A DNA stretch of 64,000 nucleotides from Oribacterium sp. NK2B42 (GTDB lineage: Bacteria; Bacillota; Clostridia; Lachnospirales; Lachnospiraceae), in assembly GCF_000424445.1 (NCBI RefSeq), contig NZ_AUJX01000020.1, positions 1 to 64,000 on the forward strand, read 5' to 3'. Of the stretch, positions 63,428 through 64,000 are shown piece after piece (position 1 is the first letter of the stretch; each line of letters starts with the position of its first letter). The notes below the pieces were generated by a model. The model saw only the letters and a list, made by a program, of their open reading frames with translations, made no database searches and was not told the DNA's origin. A program made the position numbers and the translations under genes.

Positions 63428-63455
63428 TTGACAGCATATTTTTTTATGCTATACT
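63428..63455 (+). promoter_or_regulatory. Promoter of ylxM-ffh
   Basis: TTGACA (63428-63433), 16-bp spacer, TATACT (63450-63455), 15 bp after the palindromic element. Confidence 0.8.
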
Positions 63456-63479
63456 AGCAAAGGTTTGAGGAGATTATGG

Positions 63480-63794
63480 ATGGATGACTTTGTTTTGAGA
63501 GGCAATCTTTTTGAGTTATATGGCGGATTGCTCAATGAGAACCAGAGGAAAGTTTATGAATACCATATCGTTGACGATATGAGCTTCACTGAAATCGGTG
63601 AAGAAATGGGCACAACGAGACAGGCTGCACAGGAACTTTTCAGACGGGCAGACAGGAAACTTCAGGAAACCGAAAAAACTCTGGGACTTCAATCCAAACT
63701 CACAAATATACGTGAGCGCGCCCTTGCAATCCTAAATCATGCAGAAGATAACGAGATACAAAAACTTGCAGGAGAGATCATAGATGGCATTTGA
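63480..63794 (+). CDS. ylxM: YlxM/p13-like putative helix-turn-helix protein
   Basis: 104 residues from ATG 63480, chosen for GAGGAG at 63467-63472; a TTG at 63465 is the in-frame alternative. NLFELYGGLLNENQRKVYEYHIVDDMSFTEIGEEMGTTRQAAQELFRRADRKL is the sigma-70-region-4-like HTH of the YlxM family. The protein always neighbours ffh and in streptococci modulates SRP assembly. It overlaps ffh by 11 bp, which keeps that link. Confidence 0.93.
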   Translation: MDDFVLRGNLFELYGGLLNENQRKVYEYHIVDDMSFTEIGEEMGTTRQAAQELFRRADRKLQETEKTLGLQSKLTNIRERALAILNHAEDNEIQKLAGEIIDGI

Positions 63795-64000
63795 AAATCT
63801 GACAGACAGATTATCCAATATATTTTCGAACCTCGGACATAAAGGCAAGCTGACCGAGGATGATGTAAACCAGGCTCTAAGAGAAGTACGCATGGCGCTT
63901 CTGGAGGCCGATGTCAACTTCAAGCTGGTTAAAGATTTTATAGCCAAAGTAAAGGAAAAGGCTATCGGTGAGGAAGTCCTCAGCAGTCTTACTCCCGCAC
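63784..64000 (+). CDS. ffh: Signal recognition particle protein Ffh, N-terminal part
   Basis: The frame is open to the window end (72 codons seen). MAFENLTDRLSNIFSNLGHKGKLTEDDVNQALREVRMALLEADVNFKLVKDF is the four-helix N domain of Ffh, which packs against the GTPase domain lying beyond the window. The ATG overlaps the end of ylxM by 11 bp; AGGAGA lies about 8 nt upstream. Ffh binds 4.5S/scRNA and signal peptides and docks to FtsY. Confidence 0.95.
   Translation, partial: MAFENLTDRLSNIFSNLGHKGKLTEDDVNQALREVRMALLEADVNFKLVKDFIAKVKEKAIGEEVLSSLTPA

Overview
The window looks like a chromosomal segment of a Lachnospiraceae bacterium (Clostridia), probably close to Butyrivibrio or Pseudobutyrivibrio. 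The evidence is the moderate GC content, strong GGAGG ribosome binding sites, the Firmicute gene order pyrH-frr-uppS-cdsA-dxr-rseP-ispG-polC and rnc-smc-ftsY-ylxM-ffh, a T-box in front of thrS, a Gram-positive PolC, and tRNA genes without an encoded CCA. Nearly all genes are on the + strand; only a hicB-like gene and one remnant are on the - strand. The genus is inference, the family is fairly secure.

Positions 1-8200 are accessory and partly decayed. They hold a hairpin-rich non-coding stretch with a 25-residue hydrophobic peptide gene, a small hypothetical protein with a clear promoter, a broken acidic-linker gene, a RelB-type antitoxin whose YoeB-type toxin is cut to 28 codons, a tRNA-Trp-like 3' remnant, a PatB/MalY aminotransferase, a VanX-like D-Ala-D-Ala dipeptidase, the C-terminal scrap of a flavoprotein, a methyltransferase-STAS fusion followed by a tyrosine-phosphatase-like gene (this pair is bracketed by copies of one 29-bp repeat), and a solitary HicB antitoxin.

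Positions 8251-35000 hold an MBL hydrolase/ABC-F pair, tRNA-Ser(GGA), a PIN-domain protein with a long charged tail, tRNA-Leu(AAG), an SDR, an RluA-type pseudouridine synthase, comM-dprA (DNA uptake and recombination), T-box-thrS, topA, rpsB-tsf, acylphosphatase-truA, two L,D-transpeptidases, a dihydrouridine synthase, a three-gene overlapping set (FliB-like methylase, lipoprotein, MATE exporter) and a DUF1846 protein. Positions 35326-41115 are a complete oligopeptide ABC importer in the order B-C-D-F-A.

Positions 41388-64000 are core housekeeping: pyrH-frr-uppS-cdsA-dxr-rseP-ispG-polC (ribosome recycling, lipid and isoprenoid synthesis, membrane proteolysis, replication), tyrA, an EF-G paralogue with an altered GTPase signature, plsX-acpP-rnc-smc-ftsY-ylxM-ffh (fatty acid/phospholipid synthesis, RNA processing, chromosome condensation, SRP targeting). 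ffh runs off the window end.

No complete prophage, CRISPR array or new defence system was seen. The least explained material is non-coding: two families of short dispersed palindromic repeats, a 223-bp nested palindrome between ftsY and ylxM, a cloverleaf-like element between uppS and cdsA, a 20-bp tandem repeat that begins on the ispG stop codon, structured leaders before rpsB and the EF-G paralogue, and the structured stretch at the window start.
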